Positions 40,367 to 51,836 of a DNA stretch of 64,000 bases are shown piece by piece. Every line of letters starts with the position of its first letter. Positions within the stretch are counted from its first letter, which is position 1. Under the pieces are notes generated by a model. The model was given only the letters and a program-made list of their open reading frames with translations. It searched no databases and was not told where the DNA came from. The translations under genes and the position numbers were made by a program. Source of the DNA: Odiellus spinosus (Eukaryota > Arthropoda > Arachnida > Opiliones > Phalangiidae); assembly GCA_963920705.1 (NCBI GenBank), contig OY987232.1, positions 13,703,726-13,767,725 of the forward strand, given 5' to 3'.

Positions 40367-42571
40367 CTGTAACTTGGTGGTTTAGTTATTTAGCAATAGA
40401 CAAAAAAAGTCATGCTTAGTTATAGTCCATGCAATTGTGATTAGTCCCAAGTAAAAATTCATATCTAGGCATAGTAGCATTCCAACTAAAACTCGGTTAT
40501 CGAATGTCCTGTACCAACCTAAACATCTATATAAGACTTTCCCATGGGTTCGCAAACTGAGCTACCATATTAAATTACCTTCCCAATAAACCCTTAATTA
40601 CAATAACTAAAAATAAACTATTGAACTAGGAACAGGATCCTCAGTGAAGATATTAAAATATCACGACACGATGTTAGTAGGAATTAATGTCAAATCAGAA
40701 CCCGTTAAAATATTAATAACAAATTGAGCTTAAAGCAATTACGTTTTCCCACTGGTACTAGACTTTTAGTCGCATCTTGTTCTTCTATCCATCCTCCTTC
40801 CCCCAGACCATGTTCTTATTATCGTAATCCCTGATTCTCTGGCGACTGAAAGATAAATTAAGCAGCTAAAACTTAGGGCCCAGTTTGGGAATCTATCAAT
40901 TAGATTGACGACTGAGCGGAAAACACCTAGACGGTCTGTTATTTCTGTAGGGAACTGCTTGTTCAGTGCATAAAGCAATCCATTTTTTGTTGAAATCTAT
41001 GAGCTTGACCTTAGAAACTTATTTGCTCGGAAATCTTAAAAATCATCCGCAACACATTTTGACCTCTTGCAATACGAATAATGATTTAGGCATTTCCAAT
41101 ACGAAGGTATCTTCTTATATGGTGTCACAACTGAATGTCATTGTTATGTATTTATTTCCATAGGTAAAACACCTTAGCAAAAGACGTTTGGGTCGCGAAT
41201 TTAATTTTTGATAATCATAAAGGAACATTCTTATTCTTCAGTTATGGAATGTCCTGACCCATATTGTCGTTATCCGCGATTAAAATTAACAGGTTAACCT
41301 CGTAATAACCTTCCACTTAGTGCGAGATTAGATAGCGCATCTAAAAAAGCGGTAATCTTTTTGCCCTAATTGCTATTAATATTAAGTCCTCGGTATCAAC
41401 GGTTTAAGGTTGAAGGGGAAGGGAAGATTTGTAAAAAGAATTAAATAGAAAATTGGTTGCCAATTTTTACTATACGCTAAGAGGCAAGATTTGTATGAGA
41501 AATGAACAAAGAAATTTAAAAAAGGTAGCCTATCTTTGCTGCACCTTCGGGGAACAATCAAGGATTTTTAAGAGTAATAGTGAAGAAAATAAATGGCGAT
41601 TTCAGCTGCATGTTCTAAAATTTTTGGTCTTCTTAAGTGGGTTGTAGGCCCAAATTAGGCTTAGCTTAAAATAAACCAGAAAGCGCTTTTGAAAGGTGGA
41701 AAAAACAGAAAAAACTCACTAAAAGTGGTAAAAACTATTAATCAAGTGTACAATGTCGTGAAAGAATTTTGAATTGCATATTTAGGTTGTTGCGAAGTAA
41801 AAGTGAAGATTAAAATGTTAAAGACAAAGATATACAACTATAACTCAAATTGTTTGTTTCCTATTTAGCATATGATAACAATTAAGGCCCAGTTTTGTTT
41901 TTAAATCTGTTTTGTAGTTTGACAAGTTTTTACAAAGTCCACGTAGTTATTGGTTTATATATTTTAAATGACAGAAACATTTTCTCCCCACGTGCAAGGT
42001 CATCCTGTTTTCATTTTCATTTTGAACTGGCCTACACTAGCTATGCGCATCCCTTTTTTCCACTTTTAGGGGAACCTTTGAACAAATTATTGGGCTCTTG
42101 GATCGTACGGAGTAAGATTTTAGTCGTGTTCGGGGATGGTGAGAGTAGAAAACCCAAAAGTTGGGGTCGGGTTTATTAAATATTATTTAAAATCAAGAAT
42201 TTTAAATGTTTTTACATTTATTTAAAATATCAAAAAATATACAGAAACATTGTTTTTGCTGCTTAAATCGTAATGAAATTTAAAAATTCTTGATTGAATA
42301 CAACAGAGATAAAATTTTAACCTTGAACATTGACACTAGACATCAACATTAATAATAAATGATAGGTGGCTATAGTGTAAGGGTCAATAGACACAAGGTG
42401 TCGTCTGTTTTAATATTGTCACCCTCCCTCTCTGATTCCCAGCTGGTCCAGTTATACGTTTCTACTATTTAATTTATTAAACCTTTGATTAATGTGTTAA
42501 ACAATTAATTAATATATTAATGTATTGCAACCACACGTAGCAAACAGTTATAAATTCAGATTTAGATCTTT

Positions 42572-42760
42572 GCCTTGCCTAAAAAAGTTGGTCTGATAGG
42601 AATAGGTCGTCAAGAACACTAAATTTGTCTTGGGGAAGTCTTTAAAACTTCCCCAAGACTTCTTGACTTAATGAAAGACTTCCCCAAGACCTCTTAAGAC
42701 TACATTAGATGTCCGAAAGGCTTCCCCATGACCTCTCAAGACTAACTTTTTTGGTATGGG
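42572..42760 (+). mobile_element. Family G element, copy 2
   Basis: 189 bp, more diverged, with ends GCCTTGCCT / GGTATGGG. The interior AAGACTTCCCCAAGACCTCT is conserved. No certain target duplication. Confidence 0.75.
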
Positions 42761-43378
42761 CTTCTTATTTTCCAAGGGTTGAATTTTTAATCCTTGCTTT
42801 CCTTGGAAAGCCAGACTCAAAAATTGGCTGACTTGAGTTGGGTAAGGAATAAAAACCCGAGGATCCCTGAATTACCAGGTTGCTGTCCCCGTATTAACCC
42901 TAAAACGTAATGCAATTCACACAAGTGTTGGGGTTATTTATTCAGATACAAGAGTTTTGAAGTCTTTGAAAGAGAAATTTCATGTTTAAAAACACAAAAA
43001 AATGCGAATACAAATCATTTTGTGAATACTGATAAATTAAAACTTCTTAGATAACGGTAATTTTAGAACTCTAGTAACAAAATGAAAAATTTTTTGGTAC
43101 TCAATAATTGAATTGATACGGAATAAGTGATACTTAATTGCTCTGGTAATCCCAAAGATTCAACTTATACACTTTTGAAAAGGGGTTAAAAGACTAAAAG
43201 CTTGCAGATAAATATATATACGTATCTGTAAAGATTAAAAATATCCAGGACTGTTAAATCTTAGGGTAAGTTATGCCAATTTGTGCCCAATTCGCAAGTT
43301 TCCTTGTTTAAATTATAACACGGATGTGATCGTAATATCCAATTTTTATTTTTTATAGAATACTTGAATTTGGAAATC

Positions 43379-44179
43379 ATGTTCAACTCGGACAACGAAT
43401 GCGAAGACCTTGAAATGACTGTGACACAGATTGTAAATTTCGCTGGTGGTGGTCCAAGTACTTCAAAGAGCGAAAACTCTGATCCCGAGACTGATAAAGA
43501 CGAAAATGATGATGTTGAAGATGATAATGAAGATAACGAAGATTGCCCGAACGATGAAGAAGTTCCGAATGATGAGGAAGCTCCAAATGAAGAGGGAGAA
43601 GCTATAAATGAAGAGGAACCAGCTGAAAATAGTGAAGAAGCGAAAGGATCAAAACCTTTCAAGTGTTTATTCTGCGAATACACGGCGCCTAATTATTCTA
43701 CGATTAAAAATCACGAGGTTATTCATTCGGACTTGAGACCTTTCAAGTGTGATCAATGCGCCGATGAATTCAAGAGCAAATATCATTTGAAAAGTCATCG
43801 ACAACACGTACATTCCATCGATAGACCATTCGAATGCAGTCGTTGCAACAGCACTTTCAAATGCAAAGCTCATTTAACGGAACACTTTCAGATTAAGCAC
43901 ACGGTTAAGAGGCCATATAGATGTTTGTTACCTATTTGTAGACGCGGTTTTAAAACTAGAGGAGCTCTGAGAAAACATCAACAATACGTGCACTCGCAAG
44001 AAAGACCGTTTAAATGTAGTCAATGCGATTTTTCAGCAAAGTTAAAAGGAAATCTCGAACAACACGAGGCGCGTCATTCGGGATTCAAGCCCTTCAAGTG
44101 TGAACAATGCGAATACGCTTCTTTCACAAAATATAGTTTGGCTAAACATGTCACTACTCATTCTAAAAAAAAATCTTAA
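43379..44179 (+). CDS. C2H2 zinc-finger protein, six fingers (ZNF1)
   Basis: Probable nuclear DNA-binding protein of 266 residues. The N-terminal third is very acidic (repeats of PNDEE and PNEEGEA). Six C2H2 fingers follow, joined by short (S/E)RPFKC-type linkers, in order: FKCLFCEYTAP, FKCDQCADEF, FECSRCNSTF, YRCLLPICRRGF (wider Cys spacing, C-x4-C), FKCSQCDFSAK and FKCEQCEYASF. The ATG at 43379 was chosen; the frame is open a little upstream but only with TTG. A TTTTTATAG acceptor lies 20 bp before the ATG, so a 5' untranslated exon probably exists upstream. Finger order and last fingers resemble the half-blocks of the larger zinc-finger gene at 51.8 kb. DNA targets are unknown. Confidence 0.88.
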   Translation: MFNSDNECEDLEMTVTQIVNFAGGGPSTSKSENSDPETDKDENDDVEDDNEDNEDCPNDEEVPNDEEAPNEEGEAINEEEPAENSEEAKGSKPFKCLFCEYTAPNYSTIKNHEVIHSDLRPFKCDQCADEFKSKYHLKSHRQHVHSIDRPFECSRCNSTFKCKAHLTEHFQIKHTVKRPYRCLLPICRRGFKTRGALRKHQQYVHSQERPFKCSQCDFSAKLKGNLEQHEARHSGFKPFKCEQCEYASFTKYSLAKHVTTHSKKKS

Positions 44180-44613
44180 CCATTTATAGTTATTGAATTA
44201 ACATCTGAGGAAACTAGTTGTTTTCAAACTATTTCTATAAAAATATCTGTTAGCTCCCAATCTTTGTCACTATTACTCGTTTCTGGCCTTGTCAAATTGA
44301 TTTCGTTCAAAAATGTGCGTGACGTTGCAGTTACTTTCCATTTTAATGTGCTCTAATTGAATAACGAAAGAAATTGGCTTTCCCAATGACGAAAACTCTT
44401 ATAATTTGGTCAAAGATGATAAAGATTTAACAATTTCAACAAAATTTGACCAAATAGCCGAATAAAATAACCCGAATTTAAAAAAAGTTAGTCTTATGGT
44501 TTTTGACGATCTAGGGCAGTTCCAAAAGGTTATAGAATTATAGTTAAATACATATCAAGTGACATTAAATTTTATGTGTCAATTAAATAAGTGTGTAATT
44601 AGTTATAAAAGTC

Positions 44614-44619
44614 AATAAA
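44614..44619 (+). terminator. Possible polyadenylation signal of ZNF1
   Basis: AATAAA about 435 bp after the stop codon, in an AT-rich 3' region. It is the first canonical hexamer noticed downstream. Confidence 0.4.
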
Positions 44620-44849
44620 CTGGTTATATCTGGAATTCAATTATAAATATTGACAAATTACTGGATTTTTCCTTATTGGAAAGCCAATTTCTTTGGTTAC
44701 TCTATGGAAGCACATTGAAATGAAAAGTAAAACCGATGTCACGCGTACATAAAATCAGGCTCCGTAATTTTAATTTCTAAAGATTAAAATCCCTGGCTTG
44801 GCGCGGGATCTATTTTACAATCCTCGAATCGTTTGCATGTCTACATTAA

Positions 44850-45043
44850 CCCTTACCGACAAAAGTTATTCTGATCTGAAGAGGTCCTCAAGAACACTAC
44901 AAAAGTCTTTGGGAAGTCTTTAAGACTTCCCCAAGACTTCTTGACATAATGAAAGACTTTCCCAATTAAGGCCTCTTAAGACTACATAAGACACCCGAAA
45001 GACTTCCCCAAGACCTATTAAAACAAACTTTTTTTGGTAAGGG
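44850..45043 (+). mobile_element. Family G element, copy 3
   Basis: 194 bp, CCCTTACCGAC ... TTGGTAAGGG, flanked by AA on both sides (2-bp duplication). Confidence 0.85.
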
Positions 45044-45641
45044 AAAGCCCAAATAACCACCTTCAACCAGCATATTTTTTCCCACGAATATAGAAACAAA
45101 ATCATATTCAGTACCAATTCCTTCTTAAAGCTATAATGGCACCTCTGGAAGAAGAACCCATGAGAAAGTCTTTTCCTTGATGCTTGCCAAAGGCATGAAT
45201 CAATGAAAAGTGGTTCTGCCTTTTGTGTATAGAATAGAAGAGGGCTTTTAGGGCTCAACCACAGCCGCTAGTTGTTTTAATCGGTTTTGCATTGTTTAGC
45301 CAAAATTGTTCTAACAATTTGGGCCTTATCAGCAATATCGGCCCAAATTTATAGGTTGTATCTCTTTTGGCCTAAATAGTATGAGTCACGAGTCTTTTAA
45401 TTAAAGAGATGATAAAGATGTAGATTACTATTAAAAATAAGACTTGTTCATGTACTGAAATATTAAATGTCTCTCAGAATTGAGTAAAATTAATTAAGGA
45501 TTGATTTAGGCATTCATAAAATATTCTTGACGTATGATCTTGCGCCTAAAAATAATCAAGAATGAGATTTAGTGTGATTCAAAGAGTGTGGCGTAGCCCA
45601 TGACACTAGGATTTTACTTTGGGATCTTTTGATTAGCCAGA

Positions 45642-45812
45642 CCCTTATGGAAAAAAGTTAGTCTGATCTGAAGAGGTCTTCAAGAACACTACAAAAGTCA
45701 TGGGGACTTCCCCAAGACTTTTCACATAATGGAAGACTTCACTCTTAAGACTACGTAAGACACCCAAAAGATTTCCCCAAGACCTCTTAAGACTAACTTT
45801 TTTTGGTAAGGG
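45642..45812 (+). mobile_element. Family G element, copy 4
   Basis: 171 bp, CCCTTATGG ... GGTAAGGG, shortened inside. Flanks GA and AA do not match exactly. Confidence 0.8.
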
Positions 45813-46442
45813 AATACCTCATTTTAATTGAAAGCTGAAATCAAAGTTTTTGATTTGTGGTACGATTCAGAGGCACTTACTTAATTTTTTTATTAGAACG
45901 TAAACGTGTCTTAATTTTAGATCTGAATCTATAAAAAAAAACTGCGTTTTCCTCTTCACACTCTAAGCCTAAAATGTTTAGACCAATTTTAGGGAGAATG
46001 TAATGCCAACTAGTTTTTTCCTTTCAATTCTTTACCATTTAAATAGGTTTAGTATATTAGTGAAATAATTTAAGAACCAAAAGTGAAACTGACGTCACAA
46101 CGAGCTGAAAATAGCCTGGCGAATTCTGAATTTCTGAAGATTAAATTTGCAAGCTTGGCGCGAGATCAATTTGGCAAGGCCCAAATTGAATAAAAGTTGC
46201 ATGTTTACTTTAAGTTAGGCTTGGAAGGTAGGCTTAGTAGGGTTTCACGGGGAGTTTTGATATCTGGCGAGTAGTTCAGCATTATTCAGGCATTAAAATG
46301 GTTTAAATTAGGCTTAAATGGACTACAAACCATGTTGAAAAATTGGCTACTAACGTGCAATGTCTCTTTTCCTCATTTTAGAGGACATTTGTTAAACGTA
46401 ATGGCAAGATTGGCAAGCTGGCCTGTCCTCCTTGGGCCCATA

Positions 46443-46667
46443 CCCTTCCCAAAAAAAGTTAGTCTTAAGAGGAAAGTCTTTCGGCTGTCTTATGTAGTCT
46501 TAAGAGGTCTTGGGAAAGTCTTTCGGCTGTCTTATGTAGTCTTAAGAGGTCTTGGGGAAGTCTTTCACTATGTCAAGAAGTCTTGGGGAAGTCTTAAAGA
46601 CTTCCCCAAGACTTTTGTAGTGTTCTTGAGGACCTCTTCGGATCAGACTAACCTTTTTTGGTAAGGG
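46443..46667 (-). mobile_element. Family G element, copy 5 (inverted)
   Basis: 225 bp, CCCTTCCC ... GGTAAGGG, with the 2-bp duplication TA. The interior carries an extra GTCTTTCGGCTGTCTTATGT unit, duplicated in tandem. Confidence 0.85.
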
Positions 46668-47700
46668 TAGATTTATACTCCCCGTAAGAGGTGCAATTTT
46701 GCTTGCATAGCATGATATCAAACTGTCCATGGATCATTACTAAGCCTACTTTCAGGGTTCAAGGCAAGTTTAAAATTGCTTCCTATTATAATATCAAAAA
46801 TATATATAAAAACAGAAAATAAATGACTCGCAGTTAGTCGCAGCCTAAACCTTAACATGAAAACTGAGTTCTCCCCTAGTCTTTTCCAGATTTCCGTCCC
46901 CCATACAGAGGAAAGGGAAGAGTTGGTCATTCGCTGCGGCGTAGTTTTATACAAGGTACACGCGTAAGTTGGCTAACAAATTGTAGTTAACTAAACTTAA
47001 CTTATTTCCTTATTTTCGTTTCATCTGCCGGGCTAACGGTTGTGCTCCTGGGACTCTAAAGTAGCCTCTAGCATACCTAACTACTTTCGGCTTGTTATGT
47101 CACGTAAAATGACGTTCCCAATTAGCTCACCTATTTCAAATTCGATTGGTAGTTGGAAATTAGGTGGATCAACCGCCCCTTTGATACCCCCCTTCTCGTT
47201 TTTCACGTTTACCCTAGGAAAAGGTAGGGTCTGAGTAATTCACTTCCTGTTTTCATATATATTTTTGATAATATTTTACTAGTGTATTGAACTTATTTAA
47301 ATGATAAGGAATCAATTGAAAATGTTGCCAGATTGCAGTTTTCTTTTAAACAAATCATTCTCGTCTCATGTATGCAGCGCGCACAAAGTGCTGGTTCCCT
47401 CTCACTCAAACCAATATATCATGGGTAGCCTAACATTGTATGTTCTGTTAACTCTAGGTTGAATTAACTAAAATGTCTAAATATCTACTTTTTTCCCAGA
47501 ATATATGAAAACACATATTACCTGAAAGTAATATAACTATGTTTTCATAGCCTACAAGTTATATCTGATTTGGATATGCTGACAATTCAATATGGATTAG
47601 ATAATAATCAGTGAAATAATATAAAAAGGTTTATCGTACCTTTGTGTCTTGTACAAGTTAATGTCCCTGTTTACTTAGTTTTGTGTTCAGCCCCCCCCCC

Positions 47701-47773
47701 CCCTTACCGAAGAAAGACTTCTTGACATAATGAGAGACTTCCCCAAGACCTCTTAAGACTAACTTGGTAAGGG
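47701..47773 (+). mobile_element. Family G element, copy 6 (short)
   Basis: 73 bp, retaining both ends (CCCTTACCG / GGTAAGGG). It follows a run of about 11 C and is flanked by CC. Confidence 0.75.
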
Positions 47774-48433
47774 CCATGATTAATTGCAGAGTTGTTTATG
47801 ATACCTCGGCATTTTTTGACTAAACATTTAAGCTCAGTTTGTGCATTTCAATATTTTCAATTTGTTTGAATATATTTATAAGAAAAAGTATTCCAGCCCT
47901 AACAGAAATTTCTTAAAAGGGTAGTACCACGTACTGAAATTTTAACTGAGCAAAACACCTCTTTCGGGGTAGGAGATTCTTAGAAGAATAAGAAATCGAA
48001 TAGTTGACCCTAAGACCATTGAACCCCTGTGGATAATGAGATAGACGGTGCTTCTTTGGGTTAAGAGTATCCCAGCATCACCAATGGCAAAATGAATGAA
48101 ATTCTAAACAAAAATACCTAATGGCCCTTCAGAGCTTTTTCTCGTAAGAGTGTTAGTGACATAAAGCAACTTCGCATCGAATTACCAAAGTAAGCGTTGA
48201 AATTGCCCACTTCGCGCCTAGGAGTGGCTTTGAGAGATGAGATACGAGAAAGAAAATCAGAATAACCAAAACCTGAAAAAACTTAACACGGGAGCATAGT
48301 AATTGACGATTTTCTCCACCTGGTGGTGTAGTTGCTCAACACTTTTAACGGCTTGTCCAGGAGTTTAATGAGCGTAGATATTTTCTACTTTCCAAAAAAT
48401 AAACTTATGAAAATTTGGAAAGTGCTATGACGC

Positions 48434-48731
48434 CACAAGGTTGTATCTTGAAGGTTGAAAGTTGTATTCTGGAGTAGAAACCCCTATAGCTATAACAAAG
48501 GGGGGCCTTTCACATTTATTGAAGCTAGAATTACCCGAGCTACCTATGGATTTGGTCAGACACAAGCTTCAACTGCCACCGGGCTTTAGACTTAAAAAGT
48601 TTTTTACCTCTCTCGCCTGTTGAACATGAGTTTTGACTTCGTGACATCAGGGCAAGAAAAGCATGATGGGAAATCTAAGCAACCCCACATTTCCACTCCA
48701 GAATACAACTTTCTTCCTTCAAGGTTGTATG
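48434..48731. mobile_element. Foldback element N
   Basis: Inverted arms of about 45 bp: CAAGGTTGTATCTTGAAGG and AAAGTTGTATTCTGGAGT on the left, ACTCCAGAATACAACTTTC and CCTTCAAGGTTGTATG on the right. About 200 bp lie between them. Single copy in the window. Confidence 0.55.
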
Positions 48732-49208
48732 TCAAAACTGAAGCTCTTTGCTTTCAATAATCAATTGAATATGAAATTAAGCATTGTGTTTATCAGGATA
48801 AGCTTAGTTTAAAGAAAAACAAAAAAGCTTGAAAATGTCGTGTGATAGTGCAATGATGTCATCAAGATGGTAAAATTGGAAATTATTCAGTAGATTTTTG
48901 GTGACAAAAGCTGGAATTTTAATCTTTTTGATCGTCGAAGTGTCTTCTATACAATAAAGATGTTCCCAAAGTAATGTTATACTTTCACCTATTTGATATA
49001 TCGGTCAATTTGGCGCATAAATAGTTCTCCATTGTGAAAAGTTGTTGTGTGTATTGACGCACTGACGCCATCTGGCTGTTACAATTGAGCTAACAATTTT
49101 TTTCAGTGTCTATAATTAATATTCTTATGTTTTGAAGGGACACAAGGATCCACCCTTTTTTAAAAAACGTCACTAATGTCATGAAACTGAATTGAAGTTA
49201 ACTTTAGA

Positions 49209-49398
49209 CCCTTACCGAAAAAAGTTAGTCTTATCTGAAAAGGTCTTCAAGAACGCTACAAAAGTCTTGGGGAAGTCTTTAAGACCTCCCCAAGACTTCT
49301 TGACGTAATGGAAGACTTCCCCAAGACCTCTTAAGACTACATAAGACACCCGAAAGATTTCCCCAAGACCTCTTAAGACTAACTTTTTTTGGTAAGGG
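49209..49398 (+). mobile_element. Family G element, copy 7
   Basis: 190 bp, CCCTTACCGAAAAAAG ... TTTTTTTGGTAAGGG, with the 2-bp duplication GA. It abuts the left end of palindrome L. Confidence 0.88.
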
Positions 49399-49400
49399 GA

Positions 49401-50478
49401 GTCATTCCATCTCAAATCGTCAAACCCATGCTGGTCGAAAACTAGGTATTTTCATGAAACTTTTTTCTAGGGTGTATTACCATCCGTAATGAAGACTCCG
49501 GAAGTTTAGCGATTTTAAATTGAAAATTTTTAAAGTTATGATTTTTTAAAGCTTTTGGCCCATTTTCCAATCTTTTCTTACTTGGCTCACATTTTGTTAT
49601 ATATCTTGGTCGGTAATATTTTAAACATCTGAAATTGGTTAACCTCAGCTAAAACGTGTCCCGAGTCTGAATTTGAAATCTGTTTAGCTCTATACACTCA
49701 AGTTTTTGAGCTAAGCGCTAATTAGGGGGGTAGCAATTAACAATTAATGCTTCTCAAAGGTATACTACCTCTATTCCAGTAACGACGCGTTTTCTGCTTA
49801 AATTATGTACGGTGTAGTATTCCAGGGGTAGGACACTTACCATAATTGTGTAAGTTTTCGGGAGTGATTTTTGGGATTTCAATGTTAATTTCCTATACAG
49901 GGTGGTTCAGATCAAAAAAACTCATTATTCTATGGAAGGATAGTATTAACATTGAGCGCGTGCGTTTTATACTATTTCATTTTATTTTTATCCCTCCATA
50001 GAAGCCACTGTGTGTTTTGATCTGAACCACCTAGGAAATATACATTGAAATACCCAAAATCACTCATTCTGTGAAACCAAATTTTAGGGTTTATTTTAAA
50101 TGTGATTACCTAAAAATTTTATTAAATTTGGAGGTGGACCTTTTTGGACATTCATTGTTAATTGCCACCCCCCTAATAAGAGCTTAACTCAAAAACTTAA
50201 GTGCATAGAGCTAAACAGATTTCAAATTCAGACTCGGGACACGTTTTTAGCTAGGGTTAACCAATTTCAGATGTTTAAAAATAATACCGACCAAGATATA
50301 TAACTAAATGTGAGCCAAGTAAGCAAAGATTGGAAAAATGGGCCACAACCTTCAAAAAATTTTAAAGTCGTTCAACTTCTGGAGTCATTACAGATGGTAA
50401 TGGAGCATAGAACAAAGTTTCATGAAAATCCGTAATTTTCGACCAGCATGGGCTTGACGATTTGAGATGGAATGACCC
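49401..50478. mobile_element. Element L: 1.08-kb near-palindrome with long inverted arms
   Basis: Arms of roughly 440-500 bp are inverted copies: left GTCATTCCATCTCAAATCGT, right ACGATTTGAGATGGAATGAC. Inner blocks such as ATCTGAAATTGGTTAACC and ACGTGTCCCGAGTCTGAATT are mirrored. The centre contains a smaller inverted element, M (about 49902-50030), with arms GGTGGTTCAGATCAAAA. No ORF. A transcript would form a very long hairpin. Confidence 0.8.
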
Positions 50479-50560
50479 TTTATTTATAGTTAAGTGACGG
50501 CACCATGACGTTTTTCACAGTGAAACCTCTGATTGAGTACCTTTTAAAGAAAGCGTATAC

Positions 50561-50740
50561 CAAGAAGGATAAGATGAAATGCTGATTTAACCTAGTCCAT
50601 TTATTTTTGAAACATGGTACCGCTGCCCTCTGGCTACTGTACTATGTAGCTGACATTGGGGACAAAAATACATGAACTAGCAGATGGCAAAATATAATTT
50701 GTAAGAAGACTACCAATCATTATCCTTGTTATCCTTCTTA
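50561..50740. mobile_element. Element H: short inverted-end element
   Basis: Ends CAAGAAGGATAAGATG and, inverted, CTTGTTATCCTTCTTA. The end resembles that of family E (CAAGAAGGATCAGAT). No clear target duplication. Confidence 0.5.
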
Positions 50741-50994
50741 CCATACTTTCCGGCCATATAAGCCTGATATTAATTTAATATTTAATTAGAAAAATAAATT
50801 GTAATCTACTGTGTTAAATACTTCACTAAACAAATCTAAACCTTAAATTAGTGTTAGAAATTGAATATGAAAGGTATACTAAAGGAACATTAGCTTATAA
50901 GAAAGGATGTGACAAAAGTGACATTGTGACAAACTATTAGTAAATAAATTCCTAATACACACGACACTAAAGCTAATATTTTGTATTTAGAGGG

Positions 50995-51076
50995 TCATTT
51001 CATATAACTATCCGGGCCTGGTCATTTCATGTTACTGTCTGGGCCTGATCATTTCGTGTAACAGGCCGGGCCTTCC
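50995..51076 (+). repeat. Triplicated short motif
   Basis: Three neighbouring copies of GGTCATTTCATRT..ACT..C followed by GGGCCT, about 28 bp apart, with several differences. Confidence 0.5.
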
Positions 51077-51836
51077 ACTACTTCGTAATTCCAATTACCT
51101 CCTCCCATGTTCTGTTTAGCCGTGTTAACTACTTGGCCCAGAGGATTGAGTATCTTGGTATGCATCAAATGGAAACCCATGTGGTTTCTGATAACACGGT
51201 AAAGCAAATTCTTTGCTTCACCACAAAAATCTGACTTTTTAAGTCATGAACTGTCTGGTTCTGTACAGTGGACTACTAGTTGACGTGCGGACTGGATTTA
51301 TATGGCCACCCCTCTCTTAATAATATATAACTGGATCCGGGCTGGGTTTCTGGCTTTTTTCAATGGCCCAGGCTCAGATTGGGTCTGAAAAAGCGGTCCT
51401 TGCAAGGGTCTGAACACTGCAGACATCCTTCCATTTTTTCCCCCCTGAATCCACCCCTTCTCGAAGTTCCGAATGCACCACCTAGCGCTTGCCGTGTGAA
51501 ACATTGTACAAACACAGACTAAAAACGGTTATGCCTAAATCGGTGGATGTTTGTAATTAAAGCCAAGAAGGGGTAGAAGTAAATAATTGCAAAATTAGCA
51601 GATAATTTATAATGCCAAATTCTTTTCGGTACTTGAAACCAATAAAACAAATATTTCATAACTTTGAACCTTTAATATCCTATAGACTGATATATTTGGA
51701 GTTTTAGCTACTTACATTAATCGTAGTATTACTTGAAATTTTCGTAACACTTTGAAGCTGATATTTTTGAAAATAAATTTGATTTTACATCTTTTATTAG
51801 CTATACCTTATTCCGGTCTTCCGAAATTTTCCAAAA

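Larger units (their letters stand above)
36432..43378. other. Gene-free interval between protease and first zinc-finger gene
   Basis: About 7 kb in which no gene, RNA or domain was recognised. It holds MITE E copies at 38068 and 38922 and family G copies at 40172 and 42572. The rest is AT-rich with only short, unconvincing ORFs. Confidence 0.55.
44180..51836. other. Repeat-rich interval between the zinc-finger genes
   Basis: No gene was recognised. It contains family G copies at 44850, 45642, 46443, 47701 and 49209, a hairpin element near 48.43-48.73 kb, the long palindrome L (49.40-50.48 kb) and element H (50.56-50.74 kb). A GGCCC-rich triplicated motif lies near 51.0 kb. Confidence 0.55.

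Noticed and set aside
41895-42179. 94-codon ORF starting MFLNLFCSLTSF
   Set aside because: No recognisable domain, AT-rich composition, no neighbouring splice signals, and no paralogue in the window.
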